From NCBI RefSeq assembly GCF_014982855.1, contig NZ_JADCKF010000012.1:52942-116941 (forward strand): a stretch of 64,000 nucleotides of DNA. The letters run 5' to 3'. Under the pieces are notes generated by a model. The model worked only from the letters and a program-made list of their open reading frames with translations, was not told the DNA's origin and searched no databases. This document shows, one piece after another, positions 61,096-64,000 of this stretch (positions are counted from its first letter, which is position 1; every line of letters begins with the position of its first letter). Position numbers and translations under genes: made by a program. This stretch comes from Pseudoflavonifractor gallinarum. GTDB lineage: Bacteria > Bacillota > Clostridia > Oscillospirales > Oscillospiraceae.

Positions 61096-61192
61096 GTATA
61101 AGGAATTGGAGGGAAAATGGTCAGAAAAGCGGCCTGATTTCTGCGGAGAACAGACCAGGCGCTGCGCCGATGACAGAAAAGGAGGGTGGAGA

Positions 61193-61639
61193 ATGGCTGA
61201 GAACGTGATGAAACTCGATCACGTACAGGTCATGGAAATTATTCCTCACCGCGACCCCATGCTGCTCATTGATGAGGTGAGTGAGCTGGAGCCCGGCAAG
61301 CGTATTGTTGCTACCTTCTGGGTGGATCCTGCCCGCGATTTATTTCGGGGTCATTTCCCAGGCGATCCAGTGCTGCCCGGTGTTTACACTGTGGAGGCCA
61401 CTGCTCAGGCCACGGACCTGATCCTGATGACCAAACCCTGCTATGCCGGCAAGACCCCCCTGTTTCTTGGCATAAACAATGTGAAGTTCCGTAAAAAGAT
61501 CCTCCCCGGCGATACCCTGGAGATCCACGCGGAGCTGCTCAGCGAACGCATGGAAAAGGCAATTGCCACGTGCCGGTGTCAGGTATTCACCGCTGGAGAG
61601 CTGGCGGCGGAGACTGAAGTCACCATTGCGATGCGCTGA
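61193..61639 (+). CDS. FabZ-like dehydratase linked to 4-hydroxybutyryl-CoA dehydratase
   Basis: The 148-residue single hotdog domain has the FabZ catalytic GHFPGDPVLPGV and the catalytic Glu in YTVEATAQ, plus the opening PHRDPMLLID. It is a close paralogue of the protein encoded at 9967-10401. GGAGG lies upstream of the ATG at 61193; the open frame to 61106 is not used. It is the first gene of an operon with CoA-ester enzymes and no fatty-acid synthesis genes. A role on a CoA thioester, or ACP-linked precursor supply, are the two options. Confidence 0.85.
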   Translation: MAENVMKLDHVQVMEIIPHRDPMLLIDEVSELEPGKRIVATFWVDPARDLFRGHFPGDPVLPGVYTVEATAQATDLILMTKPCYAGKTPLFLGINNVKFRKKILPGDTLEIHAELLSERMEKAIATCRCQVFTAGELAAETEVTIAMR

Positions 61640-61791
61640 GGCGCTGCGCAAACCTTGGAATGGAGTGCCTGTCCCCGAGACCCCTCGTGCAGGCGCTCCA
61701 TTTCGCCCATGATCCAAATTCGGAATGAGATTCCATTTTTGGCTTTTTATACCTTCTCTTTGACCTGTATATTTTAAAGGAGGAAATCTGC

Positions 61792-63276
61792 ATGATGACA
61801 TCCCAGGAGTACATCGAGAGCCTGCGGAAGCTGAAGACGCGGGTGTACATGTTCGGGGAGCAGATCGAGAACTGGGTGGATCACCCGATGATCCGTCCTT
61901 CGATCAACTGCGTGGCCATGACCTACGCGCTGGCCCAGAACCCGGAGTATGAGGATCTGATGACCGCCACCTCCAGCCTGACCGGGCGGAAGATCAACCG
62001 GTTCACCCACCTGCATCAGTCCACCGATGACCTGATCAAGAAGGTGAAGATGCAGCGTCTTCTGGGCCAGAAGACGGCCAGCTGCTTCCAGCGGTGCGTG
62101 GGCATGGACAGCTTCAACGCGGTGTTCTCCACCACGTATGAAGTGGACGAGGCCCACGGTACTCACTACCACGAGAACTTCAAGAAGTTCCTGACCATGG
62201 TGCAGGACAACGACCTGACGGTGGACGGCGCGATGACCGACCCGAAGGGCGACCGTTCCAAGGCGCCCCACGCCCAGGAGGATCCGGACATGTACGTGCA
62301 TGTGGTGGAGCGGCGTGCGGACGGCATCGTGGTGTGCGGTGCCAAGTGCCACCAGACGGGTTCCATCAACTCCCACTGGCACATCTTCATGCCGACCATC
62401 TCCATGGGTCCGGATGATAAGGACTGGGCGGTCTCCTTTGCGTGCCCCACCGACGCGGAGGGCATGTACATGATCTACGGGCGTCAGTCCTGTGACACCC
62501 GGAAGATGGAGGAGAACGCAGACATCGACCTGGGCAACAAGGCCTTCGGCGGCCAGGAGGCCCTGGTGGTTCTGGACCATGTGTTCATCCCCAACGAGTA
62601 TATCTTCCTGAACGGCGAGTACGAGTTTGCCGGTATGATGGTGGAGCGGTTCGCCGGGTATCACCGTCAGAGCTACGGCGGCTGTAAGGTGGGCGTGGGC
62701 GACGTGGTGATCGGCGCCACGGCGCTGGCGGCCGAGTACAACGGCGTGGAGAAGGCCTCCGCCGTGAAGGACAAACTGATCGAGATGACCCACCTGAACG
62801 AGACCCTGTACTGCTGCGGCATCGCCTGCTCCAGCCAGGGCTTCCAGACCAAGGCGGGCAACTACCAGATCGACCTGCTGCTGGCCAACGTGTGCAAGCA
62901 GAACGTGACCCGTTTCCCCTATGAGATCGTGCGCCTGGCCGAGGACGTGGCAGGCGGCCTGATGGTGACCATGCCCTCTGAGGCGGACTTCAAGTCCGGC
63001 ACGGTGGTGGGCCGGAACGGCGAGACCATCGGCGAGATCTGCAACAAGTTCTTCAAGGGCCGCCCCGGCGTGTCCACGGAGGACCGTCAGCGCGTGATGC
63101 GGTTCCTGGAGAACATCTGCCTGGGTGCCGCGGCGGTTGGCTACCGTACGGAGTCCATGCACGGAGCCGGCTCTCCCCAGGCGCAGCGGATCATGATCTC
63201 CCGGCAGTGCAACATGGAGGGCAAGAAGCAGCTGGCCCGGAACATTGCGGGCATCCATAACGACAACAAGAACTGA
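61792..63276 (+). CDS. abfD: 4-hydroxybutyryl-CoA dehydratase / vinylacetyl-CoA isomerase
   Basis: The 494-residue flavin and 4Fe-4S enzyme turns 4-hydroxybutyryl-CoA into crotonyl-CoA. The cluster ligands align with the Clostridium aminobutyricum enzyme: Cys98 and Cys102 in CFQRC, and His291 and Cys298 in GYHRQSYGGC. The rest has the expected HpaB-type acyl-CoA dehydrogenase-like fold. GGAGG stands eight bases before the ATG. Together with the acyl-CoA dehydrogenase gene 21 bases downstream it supports butyrate formation from 4-aminobutyrate or succinate. The upstream 4-hydroxybutyrate genes are not in the window. A paralogue specific for a 4-hydroxyacyl-CoA from another substrate is possible. 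Confidence 0.93.
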   Translation: MMTSQEYIESLRKLKTRVYMFGEQIENWVDHPMIRPSINCVAMTYALAQNPEYEDLMTATSSLTGRKINRFTHLHQSTDDLIKKVKMQRLLGQKTASCFQRCVGMDSFNAVFSTTYEVDEAHGTHYHENFKKFLTMVQDNDLTVDGAMTDPKGDRSKAPHAQEDPDMYVHVVERRADGIVVCGAKCHQTGSINSHWHIFMPTISMGPDDKDWAVSFACPTDAEGMYMIYGRQSCDTRKMEENADIDLGNKAFGGQEALVVLDHVFIPNEYIFLNGEYEFAGMMVERFAGYHRQSYGGCKVGVGDVVIGATALAAEYNGVEKASAVKDKLIEMTHLNETLYCCGIACSSQGFQTKAGNYQIDLLLANVCKQNVTRFPYEIVRLAEDVAGGLMVTMPSEADFKSGTVVGRNGETIGEICNKFFKGRPGVSTEDRQRVMRFLENICLGAAAVGYRTESMHGAGSPQAQRIMISRQCNMEGKKQLARNIAGIHNDNKN

Positions 63277-63297
63277 AGGTAGGAGGCGAACCGAATT

Positions 63298-64000
63298 ATG
63301 GAGTTCAATCTCAGCAAGGAGCAGGCGCTGGTCCAGAAGATGGTGCGCGAGTTCACGGAGAACGAAGTGAAGCCCATCGCGGCAGAGACCGACCGTACCT
63401 GCGAGTATCCCCGTGAAAACATTGAGAAGCTGTTCCGTTACGGCGTGATGGGCATGTGCGTGCCCAAGGAGTACGGCGGCGCTGGCGCGGACGACCTGAG
63501 CGCGGCCATCGCGGTGGAGGAGCTGAGCAAGGTGTGCGCCTCCACGGGCGACATCGTGGCCACCCACAACGGTCTGTGCTGCGATCCCATCCTGCGCAAC
63601 GGCACCGAGGCTCAGAAGCAGAAGTACCTGCGCCTGCTGACCGAGGGCCGGAAGGTGGGCGCCTTCGCGCTGACCGAGCCCAACGCTGGCTCGGACGCCT
63701 CCAAGGGCACCACGACTGCGGTGCTGGAGGGCGACCACTATGTGCTCAACGGCTCCAAGGTGTTCATCACCAACGGCTATGTGGCCGACGTGACGGTGGT
63801 GTTCGCCATGACCGATCCCAGCAAGGGCACCCGCGGCATCTCCGCCTTCATCGTGGAGAGCAGCTTCCCCGGCTACTCTGTGGGCAAGCACGAGGAGAAG
63901 ATGGGCCTGCACGGCTCCCCCACGGCTGAGCTGGTGTTCACCGACTGCATCGTGCCCAAGGAGAACCTCCTGGGCAAGGAGGGCCAGGGCTTCAAGATCG
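63298..64000 (+). CDS. Acyl-CoA dehydrogenase, butyryl-CoA dehydrogenase-like (3' end outside window)
   Basis: About 234 residues of the N-terminal and middle domains are present: the helical opening (FNLSKEQALVQKMVREF), the FAD-binding signature AFALTEPNAGSDAS and FITNGYVADVTVVFA. The frame is open at the window edge. AGGAGG lies 9 bases before the ATG. It follows abfD by 21 bases. Beside a crotonyl-CoA-producing enzyme, a butyryl-CoA dehydrogenase that reduces crotonyl-CoA is the likely role; etfBA would be expected downstream. Confidence 0.9.
   Translation, partial: MEFNLSKEQALVQKMVREFTENEVKPIAAETDRTCEYPRENIEKLFRYGVMGMCVPKEYGGAGADDLSAAIAVEELSKVCASTGDIVATHNGLCCDPILRNGTEAQKQKYLRLLTEGRKVGAFALTEPNAGSDASKGTTTAVLEGDHYVLNGSKVFITNGYVADVTVVFAMTDPSKGTRGISAFIVESSFPGYSVGKHEEKMGLHGSPTAELVFTDCIVPKENLLGKEGQGFKI

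Noticed and set aside
61774..63912. A 712-codon open frame antisense to abfD and the acyl-CoA dehydrogenase gene
   Set aside because: It spans two real genes and their intergenic region and shows only the composition expected of a shadow frame.
1..64000. CRISPR arrays, tRNA or rRNA genes, insertion sequences, prophage genes
   Set aside because: No regularly spaced repeats, tRNA-like CCA/T-loop structures, transposase or phage-type proteins were recognised on either strand.

Overview
The window looks like chromosomal DNA of an anaerobic, high-GC, probably spore-forming Firmicute of the Oscillospiraceae (Flavonifractor/Intestinimonas/Lawsonibacter-like). This is an inference from gene content: a homodimeric-type pyruvate:ferredoxin oxidoreductase, desulfoferrodoxin, 4-hydroxybutyryl-CoA dehydratase beside an acyl-CoA dehydrogenase, corrinoid methyl-transfer proteins, YlbJ-like and SpoIIQ-like proteins, an S-layer-homology surface protein, and Gram-positive style Shine-Dalgarno sites and promoters. 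No rRNA, tRNA, CRISPR array, insertion sequence or prophage gene was seen.

Layout. (1) 95-9621, minus strand: an IclR-regulated catabolic operon with an Rbs-type sugar ABC transporter, a cyclase-family hydrolase, a four-carbon-acid-sugar kinase, a LarA-like (DUF2088) protein and a two-subunit UxaA/SuyAB-type lyase. Together they look like an uptake and breakdown route for a hydroxy or sugar acid. (2) 9967-14281: a FabZ-like dehydratase divergent from pyruvate:ferredoxin oxidoreductase, with repeated TGCTATAAT elements between them. (3) 14424-18895, minus: an HSL-type esterase, desulfoferrodoxin, four small membrane proteins (DUF308-like, TspO, DUF308-like, CmpB-like) and a Crp/Fnr regulator. 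(4) 19071-22735, minus: an ABC importer translationally fused to a pseudouridine-5'-phosphate glycosidase family enzyme. (5) 22920-29614, minus: a Ser/Thr kinase gene followed by five tandem zinc-ribbon, single-TM proteins (four with a beta-helix-like ectodomain), divergent from an XRE regulator. (6) 30286-33307, minus: a MarR-FUSC efflux pair and a MATE exporter. (7) 33463-42221: a corrinoid methyl-transfer locus with a corrinoid protein, three URO-D/MtaA-like proteins and a polar amino-acid ABC transporter on the minus strand, and a RACo-type reductive activase plus a CobW-type GTPase on the plus strand. (8) 42360-55557, plus: a deacetylase remnant, a 2049-residue S-layer/PHP surface protein, YibE/F, an M23 peptidase, a two-component system, YlbJ and a small cysteine-rich protein. 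(9) 55623-60115: a cytidylate kinase-like protein, iscR-iscS-iscU, and a cysteine desulfidase/UPF0597 enzyme. (10) 60185-64000: a second IclR divergent from a FabZ-like protein, 4-hydroxybutyryl-CoA dehydratase and an acyl-CoA dehydrogenase that runs off the window.

The two parts that most deserve a second look are the kinase-led zinc-ribbon array (22.9-30.1 kb) and the corrinoid locus without a recognised substrate-specific methyltransferase (33.5-42.2 kb). The PsuG-linked transporter and the LarA-like hydroxyacid operon are good secondary candidates. Many long open frames antisense to GC-rich genes (up to 1851 codons) are shadows and were left out. Starts were chosen from Shine-Dalgarno spacing where possible. 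Several GTG and TTG starts are noted.
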